This document shows, one piece after another, positions 32,501-42,736 of a DNA stretch of 64,000 bases; the stretch's first letter is position 1, and every line of letters begins with the position of its first letter. The notes under the pieces were generated by a model. The model did no database searches and was not told where the DNA came from. It saw only the letters and a list, made by a program, of their open reading frames with translations. This DNA comes from Rhabditoides inermis (Eukaryota > Nematoda > Chromadorea > Rhabditida > Rhabditidae), in assembly GCA_963966185.1 (NCBI GenBank), contig CAWZYM010000295.1, positions 278,001 through 342,000 of the forward strand, given 5' to 3'. Position numbers and translations under genes: made by a program.

Positions 32501-34550
32501 GCCTGTGCTATCAGTCGCCCGCGCTGACCAGCTCGTCGCTGCCGGCCCTCCAGGACTCCCCCGCCGAGTCCCTCGCTGCCGTCCAGCCTGTGCTATCAGT
32601 CGCCCGCGCTGACCAGCTCGTCGCTGCCGGCCCTCCAGGACTCCCCCGCCGAGTCCCTCGCTGCCGTCCAGACTGTGCTATCAGTCGCCCGCGCTGACCA
32701 GCTCGTCGCTGCCGGCCCTCCAGGACTCCCCCGCCGAGTCCCTCGCTGCCGTCCAGCCTGTGCTATCAGTCGCCCGCGCTGACCAGCTCGTCGCTGCCGG
32801 CCCTCCAGGACTCCCCCGCCGAGTCCCTCGCTGCCGTCCAGCCTGTGCTATCAGTCGCCCGCGCTGACCAGCTCGTCGCTGCCGGCCCTCCAGGACTCCC
32901 CCGCCGAGTCCCTCGCTGCCGTCCAGCCTGTGCTATCAGTCGCCCGCGCTGACCAGCTCGTCGCTGCCGGCCCTCCAGGACTCCCCCGCCGAGTCCCTCG
33001 CTGCCGTCCAGCCTGTGCTATCAGTCGCCCGCGCTGACCAGCTCGTCGCTGCCGGCCCTCCAGGACTCCCCCGCCGAGTCCCTCGCTGCCGTCCAGCCTG
33101 TGCTATCAGTCGCCCGCGCTGACCAGCTCGTCGCTGCCGGCCCTCCAGGACTCCCCCGCCGAGTCCCTCGCTGCCGTCCAGCCTGTGCTATCAGTCGCCC
33201 GCGCTGACCAGCTCGTCGCTGCCGGCCCTCCAGGACTCCCCCGCCGAGTCCCTCGCTGCCGTCCAGCCTGTGCTATCAGTCGCCCGCGCTGACCAGCTCG
33301 TCGCTGCCGGCCCTCCAGGACTCCCCCGCCGAGTCCCTCGCTGCCGTCCAGCCTGTGCTATCAGTCGCCCGCGCTGACCAGCTCGTCGCTGCCGGCCCTC
33401 CAGGACTCCCCCGCCGAGTCCCTCGCTGCCGTCCAGCCTGTGCTATCAGTCGCCCGCGCTGACCAGCTCGTCGCTGCCGGCCCTCCAGGACTCCCCCGCC
33501 GAGTCCCTCGCTGCCGTCCAGCCTGTGCTATCAGTCGCCCGCGCTGACCAGCTCGTCGCTGCCGGCCCTCCAGGACTCCCCCGCCGAGTCCCTCGCTGCC
33601 GTCCAGCCTGTGCTATCAATCGCCCGCGCTGACCAGCTCGTCGCTGCCGGCCCTCCAGGACTCCCCCGCCGAGTCCCTCGCTGCCGTCCAGCCTGTGCTT
33701 TCAGTCGCCCGCGCTGACCAGCTCGTCGCTGCCGGCCCTCCAGGACTCCCCCGCCGAGTCCCTCGCTGCCGTCCAGCCTGTGCTATCAGTCGCCCGCGCT
33801 GACCAGCTCGTCGCTGCCGGCCCTCCAGGACTCCCCCGCCGAGTCCCTCGCTGCCGTCCAGCCTGTGCTATCAGTCGCCCGCGCTGACCAGCTCGTCGCT
33901 GCCGGCCCTCCAGGACTCCCCCGCCGAGTCCCTCGCTGCCGTCCAGCCTGTGCTATCAGTCGCCCGCGCTGACCAGCTCGTCGCTGCCGGCCCTCCAGGA
34001 CTCCCCCGCCGAGTCCCTCGCTGCCGTCCAGCCTGTGCTATCAGTCGCCCGCGCTGACCAGCTCGTCGCTGCCGGCCCTCCAGGACTCCCCCGCCGAGTC
34101 CCTCGCTGCCGTCCAGCCTGTGCTATCAGTCGCCCGCGCTGACCAGCTCGTCGCTGCCGGCCCTCCAGGACTCCCCCGCCGAGTCCCTCGCTGCCGTCCA
34201 GCCTGTGCTATCAGTCGCCCGCGCTGACCAGCTCGTCGCTGCCGGCCCTCCAGGACTCCCCCGCCGAGTCCCTCGCTGCCGTCCAGCCTGTGCTATCAGT
34301 CGCCCGCGCTGACCAGCTCGTCGCTGCCGGCCCTCCAGGACTCCCCCGCCGAGTCCCTCGCTGCCGTCCAGCCTGTGCTATCAGTCGCCCGCGCTGACCA
34401 GCTCGTCGCTGCCGGCCCTCCAGGACTCCCCCGCCGAGTCCCTCGCTGCCGTCCAGCCTGTGCTATCAGTCGCCCGCGCTGACCAGCTCGTCGCTGCCGG
34501 CCCTCCAGGACTCCCCCGCCGAGTCTCTCCCTGCCGTCCAGCCTGTGCCA
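29541..34550. repeat. 85-bp minisatellite, about 59 tandem units
   Basis: The unit starts CGCCCGCGCTGACCAGCTCG and repeats exactly every 85 bp (for example TCAGTCGCCC at 29621, 29706, 29791). Only a handful of single-base variants were noticed, near 32033, 32495, 32672, 33619 and 33700, plus changes in the last unit. Each unit contains GGACTC...GAGTCC, a 6-bp stem with a 7-base loop. The unit length is not a multiple of 3 and one frame has TGA, so it does not encode a repeat protein. It is GC-rich. Confidence 0.97.
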
Positions 34551-35077
34551 GCTCGTCGCTGCTGTCTGTTATTTCCCCTGGGAGTCTTCTTTCAGCTAGA
34601 AGATTGTGGATACGCAGATTCCCCGGCGGACCTGCTCCTGACTCTCATCAACACTGCGGATCCAGCATCATTGTGTTTGTTGACATCATCTTCTACAAGC
34701 AGCTTTCTAGGTCTCGCTCTCCAAAATGTGTAGTCTGATGATTAGTCACTTGTGTATTGCAATATTCATGTTGACATTCCTCCTCCGCCCCCGCATCACA
34801 TGACCACTTCCTCTGCTGATCATCCTTGAGATATAGATCGTATATAAGTTGCTTGTTGAGTTCAGTGAATATGATTCTACCACTCGTCCCAGCGTCCGTC
34901 TCTTGTGTTGAAGGAGGGTCATAGACAGTCATAGAAACAAAAAAAAACAAAAAAGAAAGAACTTTTGATTAAGACACCAAAAAAGGCACTAATGATAGCC
35001 ATAGTACGCCACTTTTGAAGCGATAACATGCCACAGAAATTTATTGATCGTTTAGGCCCTTCACTGTTTTTTTTTAA
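34551..35077. other. No gene seen
   Basis: Unique-looking sequence after the minisatellite; the 60-90 codon ORFs here have no recognisable features. Confidence 0.4.
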
Positions 35078-35315
35078 AGATACAGGGGCCTATTCGATTT
35101 TCCCTGCCCGCTCATCGGTCATTTGCCTACGGCACATGCGAGAAAGTGCGAAAGAGCACGAGAAGAGAAGAGAGCACAGGGTGGCGGAAATTAGAAAATA
35201 TGCGTTCAGAGCGGTGTGCTGATAGTTTCTGATCACCGCGCGCACACAGAACAATCTGCACTTGTCCATGCCGCACAAATGATTAAAAAATCTTTAGAAA
35301 TAGGCCCTTGTATCT
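35078..35315. mobile_element. piggyBac-like MITE in TTAA
   Basis: Ends AGATACAGGGGCCTATT and AATAGGCCCTTGTATCT are inverted repeats with one mismatch, and TTAA lies immediately outside each end (35074-35077, 35316-35319). TTAA duplication is the hallmark of piggyBac-type insertion. 238 bp, no ORF. Confidence 0.75.
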
Positions 35316-35628
35316 TTAATCGCATATTATTTTCGAAACATATTATTTTTCCTCGAAACGTATTATTTAACGTGAATGTGACGTGTTGATGTATGATTGC
35401 GATCCACCTCCTAGGGGTTGGCTTGGGAGAGAGAAAGGCGGGCTGCACACTTTCTGATTGCGAGTTGCCACTCTTTCGAACTTTCGAAATGTCTTTTTCA
35501 ATCAGTTTATCTCCATATTCCATCATATATGCACACACAAAACACAATAACCCCCGTTGTCAGTTCCCTCTAACGCTTTAAGTTTAGTTGTATCATTCGA
35601 ATTCGCTCTCTTCATCGGGTGAGAGGTG

Positions 35629-36992
35629 CTATGAGCTCTTCTCTGCCTTCTGCTTCTTTCCTCCCTTCTTCCCCTCCCCCTCCTCGCCCTTCTTCTGAAC
35701 CAGCTTTTCGTTGTACTTGTTCACCATGCCCCGGTACTCCTTCATGAACTTGGTGTACGCGCCCTTCCGAGCCAGCACCTTGTCCTGAACGGGAGAGTCA
35801 GCCCCGCCCACTCTGGCCCCGCCCACCTGCACAAACGACTCGAGAATACAAAGGTGGAGGAAGTTGTACTGGATGTAGGACTGGATTGCGTGGAAGCGCT
35901 GGCCGCGCAGATCCTGAGTGAGAAAAATCGATAAATTAATCGATCGATCAATACCTTGAGCATCTTGGTCATAGATGTGTCCGGATTCGCCTTGATCATA
36001 GAAGAGGCAAAGTCGAGGGCTAGAAGAGGTAGTGAAGAGAGAGAGAGATAGACAGATAGAGAGAGATAGAGCTCACCAACGAAGCAGCCGCTCCTTCCGA
36101 TGCCGGCAGAGCAGTGTACAACGATAGGCGTCTTCTCAGCCTTCTCCACGGCGGATCGATACATAGCTGAAAATTCCCTCCTCCCATACTCCCTCTCACC
36201 CCTCTCCTTCTCTCTCTCTCTCTCTCTCTCTCTATCCCCCTCTCCCTCTTTCTTTCTCTCTCTCTCTCTCTCCCTATCCCCCTCTCCCTCTCTCTCTCCC
36301 CACCCACCGACGACAGGCTCGGGATCGATGGGGGCAATGTGATCGACCCACGTGGGAATCCAGTAGTGGTGCACTAGCAGGGAGCCGTCTTTCCTGAAAG
36401 AACACTGTCCTTTCCCTTTCTTCCCTCTCCCTCTCCCTCTCCCTCTCCCTCTCCCTCTCCCTCTCCCTCTCCCTCTCCCTCTCCCTCTCCCTCTCCCTCT
36501 CCCTCTCCCTCTCCCTCTCCCTCTCCCTCTCCCTCTCCCTCTCCCTCTCCCTCTCCCTCTCCCTCTCCCTCTCCCTCTCCCTCTCCCTCTCCCTCTCCCT
36601 CTCCCTCTCCCTCTCCCTCTCCCTCTCCTCTCCCTCTCCCTCTCCCTCTCCCTCTCCCTCTCCCTCTCCCTCTCCCTCTCCCCTCCCCCTCCCTCTCCCT
36701 CTCCCTCTCCCTCTCCCTCTCCCTCTCCCTCTCCCTCTCCCTCTCCCTCTCCCTCTCCCTCTCCCTCTCCCTCTCCCTCTCCCTCTCCCTCTCCCTCTCC
36801 CTCTCCCTCTCCCTCTCCCCCTCCCCCTCCCACTCACCCCTCGCACTTGATGATCTGATACTTGACCGCCGAGTGTGGTGTCTTCTCGGGAGTCGAGTCT
36901 ATTCGAATAGTGAACTGTCCATATGTGTCTGTGATATCCGACTTGATCGGCCAGTACTGGTAGCACTTCTCGTTACCTCCTAAGAAGAGCGG

Positions 36993-37025
<33 letters not shown>

Positions 37026-37195
37026 TACCCACCCTCGTTGAGGTCGCATACCATGACGACCACCCTGCACTTCTCCGCGTAGATCATGTGCCAGAAGTGC
37101 TCGGCCGTCTCCTTCAGAGGGCCCTGCGTGCAGATGTACCTAGAAAGGCAATCCCTATCTCTCCCACTCTTTTTCTCTCTATCTCCCCCCCTCCA

Positions 37196-37233
<38 letters not shown>

Positions 37234-37781
37234 ACTCTCCTCCTCACTTCTGGCCTTGGTCAACAGTCTCTATCCAGCTCGCATGAATGTAGTTGTCACT
37301 GTCCGGTCGGTCTTTCAGCACCACTCGTGACTGGTCCATACACAGAATATCGTGGTATCTGAAAGTACCCATCATACTGTACTCTATACCTTTGTACTCT
37401 GTACTCTAGTCTAGTCTACTCTAGTGTAGTCTGCTCTAGAGTACTGTAGTCTACCGTATACCTGTTGAAGTCCTCGTGCTTCTTGCACTCTTCGAACGTG
37501 GCACCGTCGGGTTTGTAGCTCTTGTTGGCGATGAACTCCTTTGAGAGCGCCTTCACCTGCTGAAAAAGGGTACGTTAGAGTAACCTATACGGTAGAGTAC
37601 AGTAACCGCCGTACCACGTTCTGAAGGAAGTTGCGCGCCCATTTGTTGCGGTTGTCGTTCGTGTTGATGTCCTCCTCCTTTCCGTCATCCACGTTCGACT
37701 CCATCTTCGAGTCGACCGTCGGGTCCTTGCGCTCTGTCCGAGGGCAAGGCTGGAAGGAGAGCAACCATTACCCCTCTCTCT

Positions 37782-37822
<41 letters not shown>

Positions 37823-38085
37823 TCCGTCTTTCTCCTCCACCTTCTTGATGTTGCCCCCCTTTTTCGAGCCCGACTCCTTGTTGCTTGACGGTTTCTTTCT
37901 GGCGGCCGCTGCCGGAATCAGTGCTAGATGACTAGATGAGTGGAGAAGAGAGGGGAGAGAGAGGAGAGGGAGGGAGAGGGAGGGAGGGAAAGAGAGAGAG
38001 AAGGAGGGAGAGAGAGATGGATAGAGAGGGGAGAAGGAAGGGAGAGAGATAGGAGATAGGACGGACCGGTCCGTTTAGGGGGCAT
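35629..38085 (-). CDS. Soluble protein tyrosine phosphatase
   Basis: About ten exons from ATG 38085 to TAG at 35629. The N-terminal part is basic and lysine-rich (MPPKRTG, then [12 protein letters not shown]). The catalytic domain shows the conserved order: [11 protein letters not shown] (substrate loop tyrosine, split by an intron), [47 protein letters not shown], the acid loop WVDHIAP, the signature [10 protein letters not shown] with the nucleophilic cysteine (near 36110), and the Q loop [16 protein letters not shown]. The acid loop has WVD where the family normally has WPD; the aspartate is kept. The C-terminus is a 70-residue lysine/glutamate tail. There is no membrane segment, so it is a non-receptor type. 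It removes phosphate from phosphotyrosine. A decayed copy of its 3' end lies at 8487-9190. Confidence 0.88.
36421..36830. repeat. (CCCTCT)n hexanucleotide satellite in a phosphatase intron
   Basis: About 68 units, with slips near 36628 and 36680. It lies in the intron between the exons with YQYWP and WVDH. The - strand transcript would read (AGAGGG)n, a G-quadruplex-prone sequence. Confidence 0.95.
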
Positions 38086-38810
38086 GACAGGGCGCTGCGG
38101 CGCGCGCTGGCACGACTGCCCGATGTGGGAAGGGGGCACGGGGCATCGACGGGCCCTGTCTAGACACGAACACGCTAATTGTCCTGATCGGGTAGAGAGG
38201 CGATGATTTGTCTAAGCTACTATCGATGGACTTGCGAACTCATCAGCGGTAATCGAGATCCAGACAGCTAGACTGTCTGGCTGCCAAAACTCGTTTGGTT
38301 CATTTTGCACTATACATCATAATTAACAGACACATTAGCGTATGAAATTAAAAAAAAACTTTTTCTCTCCCAAAAATGCATATACAATCATTTTATCAAC
38401 AGTCAAATCAAATGTAACATAACAATACAGTGTGTAAATGTGTTTATACAATACTACAAAAAAATGCCTATACATGATACGAACTCGTATTATGATACGA
38501 AACAATGTACCATATTCGATATATACAAATGATTCATAGTTATGATACCCTTTTGTGCATGATCTTGTTGAAGTACGTTTTTTAATCGTTATTCAGGCTG
38601 TGCGCACCACTAGAGGACCCAAAAAAGGCATAATCAGTAGTAGATATTTATTACGGTCATCGGTCAGTTCATTACTAGGTCACGTTGTACGAATTGCGTG
38701 GGCGTTCATTACACAATCTTCGGGTGACTCATAGGAGTCATAGGAATGGAATCTGCACATTGCTCGTTACGAAATAACGGTTGCGAAATAATGACTAATA
38801 TAATCGCATT
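38086..38810. other. Upstream of the phosphatase; no gene seen
   Basis: AT-rich, with no ORF of interest. The proximal part (38086-38170) is GC-rich and may be the phosphatase promoter/5' UTR. Confidence 0.4.
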
Positions 38811-39143
38811 CTATACATTGCGGGCGACAGCGGCGGGGGGGGGGGGGGGGGATTGAGGAGGGCGACGAGACGGGGGCCGAGCGGAGCCGTCTTCAGGGGA
38901 TGGAGACGGCACAGGCGTCGCGAAGCCGAACAAACGGAGAAGCGTGCACAGTCTGAGCGCGTCTCTCCAGTGGGAGCCCTGGTCGTCGACGCGCGGAAAG
39001 ACGATCCTCACGAACCTGCGGTTCTCCCACTCGGCATACATCCGCCATCTGGGAAGGCCGTAGGTCTCTGCAAATAGTCGGGTCACGGCGACGGCCTCCT
39101 CGTGGTCCAGGTCTTCCCTTGCTCCTAGGGTGGACCCGAGCAT
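38811..39143 (-). CDS. Possible terminal exon of an unidentified gene
   Basis: An open frame of 110 codons preceded by a good acceptor (CTCGCAG at about 39144-39150). It has a folded-looking stretch, AETYGLPRWRMYAEWENR, RFVRIVFPRVDDQGSHWRDA, then a proline-rich tail and a poly-G/C run of about 17 at 38836-38852. It may belong with the ORF at 39372-39617, but no in-frame join was found. Function unknown. Confidence 0.35.
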   Translation of the reverse strand: MLGSTLGAREDLDHEEAVAVTRLFAETYGLPRWRMYAEWENRRFVRIVFPRVDDQGSHWRDALRLCTLLRLFGFATPVPSPSPEDGSARPPSRRPPQSPPPPPAAVARNV

Positions 39144-39371
39144 CCTGCGAGCGGAGGCAGAAGTTCAAGGCAGCGGGGGGACGTGGATGAGCTGATGCAG
39201 GCTGATGCGGAAGTGGCTCCGACACTCGCTTATATACGATGTTCATCTTGATATGAGGCGGATCACGAGTGGCGTGATATCCGGACAGTAATATTCGAAG
39301 CGAATTGGAATGTAAATACAGCTGCGTCCTCGGAAGATGAGTGGTGGTGATGCTCGCTATGCTCGCCGGGC

Positions 39372-39617
39372 TCAACCGGAAGCACGAAGAAGGAGCTTGG
39401 ATCCAATAGCGATCAAAGCGAGCACGACGATGACGGTTGTAAGGCGTGAGCTGACATCGGCGACCCCCTTGACGTAGTCGGTGGCGGTGTCGATGAGGCT
39501 TGAGAATCCGAGGTGGTCGAGACGGGGTCGCCAACCGATTCCGGAGACGTCGTGTCCGACAGCGCATAAGTTGGCCTTGAGCTGCACATCGGACTCCTTC
39601 GGAAAGCCAATCGTCAA
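39372..39617 (-). CDS. Small tail-anchored protein candidate, 81 residues
   Basis: ATG at 39617, TGA-terminated. Residues 59-76 are hydrophobic (LTTVIVVLALIAIGSKLLL) and close to the C-terminus, as in tail-anchored proteins. It is transcribed away from MESD, whose visible start is about 390 bp off, so the two may share a bidirectional promoter. No family recognised. Confidence 0.4.
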   Translation of the reverse strand: MTIGFPKESDVQLKANLCAVGHDVSGIGWRPRLDHLGFSSLIDTATDYVKGVADVSSRLTTVIVVLALIAIGSKLLLRASG

Positions 39618-40005
39618 TGATTTTTTTTAGATCTCCTGACTTGCGACTCCTTTATTGGTTGGTATGACGATGACGGCATCAGGGTCGCGGAGGTAATGGC
39701 TGACGGACATATCGGCCGTCGACGAATCGGCATGTTTTCTTGAAGAGGTTCCATGCGGCTTGGTCAAGACAAACCTTAATATATACTATAGGTAGAATTA
39801 TTGCTAGTTCACAGTTCAATTGGGATAATTTCAACTGAAATATAGCCTGCGCCAGAGCGATAGTTTTCGATCTACCTCGCTTGCAGTTCGGAACACGGTG
39901 CCATAACCGTCTGCCTCTCTTGGTTTGCGCGCTATTGCCGAGACCTGACTCTCCGTCTTTCTCTGATCTACCCCACCGCGCCCAACTTATTGCGAGCATA
40001 GAACT

Positions 40006-42405
40006 ATGTATATGTTGCGTGAATTAGGAGATGGTCCTCAGGATTCGATGGACCTTTTCCAAGCTTACAATTGTGTGAGCCTCGCCGATTACTCCGAGGC
40101 CGATCTCGAAAAGCTGTACGAGGTGAGTCGAGTTGCTCGGTTCTGCAATGTTTCATCTTCATCGAAACACTTTGCATGCATAGACTTGAACTGAATCAAA
40201 CTGTGGGAATCGTTGTGATTTACACATGACACCACCGAAACAAATGATTCACCTCGCCTCTCGATCTTTTCGTCTTGTTCCTATTTCAAACATCATATAG
40301 ATTACAAATGCATTATTATAATGTATTTGAGGAATGGGAGGAGAACGACGAGGACGAGTTGGAGGAGGACGAGCAGCCATCACACAAGCACAAACCCAAG
40401 CCCGTCGACGTCGATGATCTCAAGAAGAAGGTACGACTCATAGAAAAATAGATTTGTTTATTCATAAGTTGATAAGTGTATGTGACGCATACACACATTT
40501 TCAACAATGGTAGTTGGTTATGCAACTACGGTTTGAAACTGAAAGTTTCGTTCTCAGAAGAAAAAAATCTATACATAAAATACGTTTGAGGCCAAGTCGC
40601 CCGAGGATCTGCTGCGCCTGTCGAAGAAGGGCCAGCAGTTGATGATGTTCGTTGGTATCGTCGACCCATCGGCACCCGGCGCAAAGGTGTGTGCTCACTG
40701 TAGTTTTTGACTTCTTCGACCATCGCTCATGTGCGCACTTAATTTGCAGCCACCAAACATTGCATTACTGTTTTGTGTATGTGACGCATTTGATTACAAT
40801 TACACTTGCTACCGTACCCACATCGACTTCTTGATGATTCTTGCATCTGCATGGGATATAATGGGGCAAAGACTGCGCGACTACATGCTCCGTCTCGGGA
40901 AACGTCGCAACTTATCCTGAGCAGCCCCTGTAGGCTCATGTAATAATGTAATGTCAGCAAATCTTGCTAATCCGCACCTTTCCGCGACCATTGCCAGTTC
41001 CAATATCATCAAGTGGCCAGTGTGATAATCGTTTTATCATCTCGTCGTTTTTTACTGTGCTTCCCGGTATACGCGCGTATAGCTGGCTAGGCGAGGGACG
41101 ACGTGCGAGAAGCGAACACGCAGTGATAGACCCTGAATCCTGAAACAATCACGGATAAGTACGAACTGATCATGTGATAATGTGCATGTGGATCTGATCA
41201 TGGTCGGTCAAAATCATGAAAATTTATCGGATATAACATTTGTTTGGGGATTGCTGTTGATACGACCAATCTCATGTTTCAAGCTAGTACTTATGTGCGT
41301 GCTGTAGTTAGGTGTCATAAGTATGTGAAATGATCCGCTAGCGAAAAGTAAAGTCAACTCAACATTCTTCGGTGGCGTATGTTACGCATGCTATGATTTG
41401 TAACACATGCCACAGCTCGAGAGGCTAATTAATTAACGACCATAACACACTATCTGTGTACAGTCCGTGGAATAGTTAGTTCTACCACCACTCCGCGTGT
41501 ACACCACCGCATTTGAAAGTTCCGCGCGCGCGAAATTTCGAATTTGAATCTAATTGCGTGTTCTGGTTGTCTATCGATTTCCAGCCGCCTCGCACTCTCT
41601 TCACTCTTGCCCTCTCTAATGCCGGCAACTGATTTGCCCACCCACTGTAACACCGTAACGATCATGACACGCAAATAGAAACCTATCTACAAGGAAAATG
41701 AGGGAATCACTAACAGTGAATAACCCATGAGAAGCTATAATACGCTCACACTTAGCTGAAGATTTTTCAATGAAAACATTATCGTTAATTTTGAACATAT
41801 CGTATACTGAACGAAATCTTTTTCTTGGCGTTCATATCACTATTTCGCTGAGTCTCTAACATGACCTCGTGTAGTGGTAACGCTCTCGCTTAGCAAGCAC
41901 AGGTCCGCGGGTTCGACTTTGGGTATCCACGCAAAGTTGTGTCAAAATCAAAACATCATGCAATTATCTTTGTCTTACCACCTTTATGTCTCTCGTGAAA
42001 AGAGTGGAACTCATTTGCGGCCCGACTATAGACATAAACAACGGAGTGACTCGTCGAACTCCTCTTTCCAGGCGACTCTTTCCGACAAATGGACCGGAAT
42101 CTGGCACTCGAACCTTTACAACAACCACATGGACGTGCAGGTGGGTTTGTTTACATGTTTATTTATGGATTTTCATCACTGTTTGTTTACAGGTGTTTCT
42201 AGTCGACGACGACCGTGCCATCTTCATGTTCAAGGACGGCGCGCAGGCATTCGAAGCCAAGGACTTCCTCGTCAAACAGCAATACGTGGGTTATCGACTT
42301 ATCGATTGATTGGATTAGTGATTTCAGTGCGCCGAGGTGACGCTCGAAGGCCAGCAGTTTCCTGGAAAAGGCGCCGCTGCGAAAACAAACAAAACAGAGT
42401 TGTAG
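40006..42405 (+). CDS. MESD: MESD, ER chaperone of LRP-family receptors
   Basis: Exons 40006-40122, 40332-40430, 40591-40686, 42072-42140, 42193-42285 and 42328-42405 (TAG), all joined in phase 0. The order matches MESD/Boca: DYSEADLEKLYE then EWEENDEDELEEDE (helical N-terminal part), SPEDLLRLSKKGQQLMMFVG, WTGIWHSNLYNNHMDVQVF, DDRAIFMFKDG, FLVKQQYCAEVTLEGQQFPG, and a basic tail ending KTEL. MESD folds the beta-propeller/EGF modules of LRP5/6-type receptors in the ER, and KTEL fits its C-terminal retention signal. Exons 2 and 3 both follow TTTGAG acceptors. The expected signal peptide is absent from the first visible exon, so an upstream exon is probably missing from this model. The third intron contains a tRNA-like element. 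Confidence 0.92.
41736..42030 (+). mobile_element. tRNA-like inverted-repeat element, copy 3 (in a MESD intron)
   Basis: Begins TATAATACGCTCAC and ends GCCCGACTATA. The tRNA-like core at about 41870-41935 has GTAGTGGTAACGCTCTCGCT and a B-box-like GGTTCGACTTT. Ends 41 bp before a MESD exon. Confidence 0.75.
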
Positions 42406-42736
42406 TATGTAGTGAGTACTAGTTATCTAGCAGTACTGTTATCACTTTATGTGTTTTGCTTGTTCGGAAGTCTCTATTGCATTTTTAGACAACAGCTCAT
42501 GTTTACAGTTTTATATGATGCGGTTCCTCTAGGCGATTCACTTATCAAAACATGTGCCTTGCATAATAATTTTGTAATATGTTTTTTTGCTCATTTTCAT
42601 AATAATAAATTATTGTTTTTTTTCTTTTTCTTTCTTTTTTTGAGTGTTAATTCTCTGGTCGCAATTGCCAGATGCAGTGATGCATTATTACGGTATCTTT
42701 TTAATAGTATCGTATGCCCACCGTATCCCTTTGTAG

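Noticed and set aside
29541..34550. CRISPR-like array or repeat-protein gene
   Set aside because: Units are contiguous with no unique spacers, so it is not CRISPR. An 85-bp period shifts frame and one frame carries TGA, so it is not a repeat protein.
38836..38852. Poly-G run as a regulatory site
   Set aside because: A simple homopolymer that codes for the proline tract of the doubtful ORF on the other strand; its length may be a sequencing artefact.
41450..41674. Small - strand ORF between MESD exons
   Set aside because: No family features, lies within an intron with no splice context.
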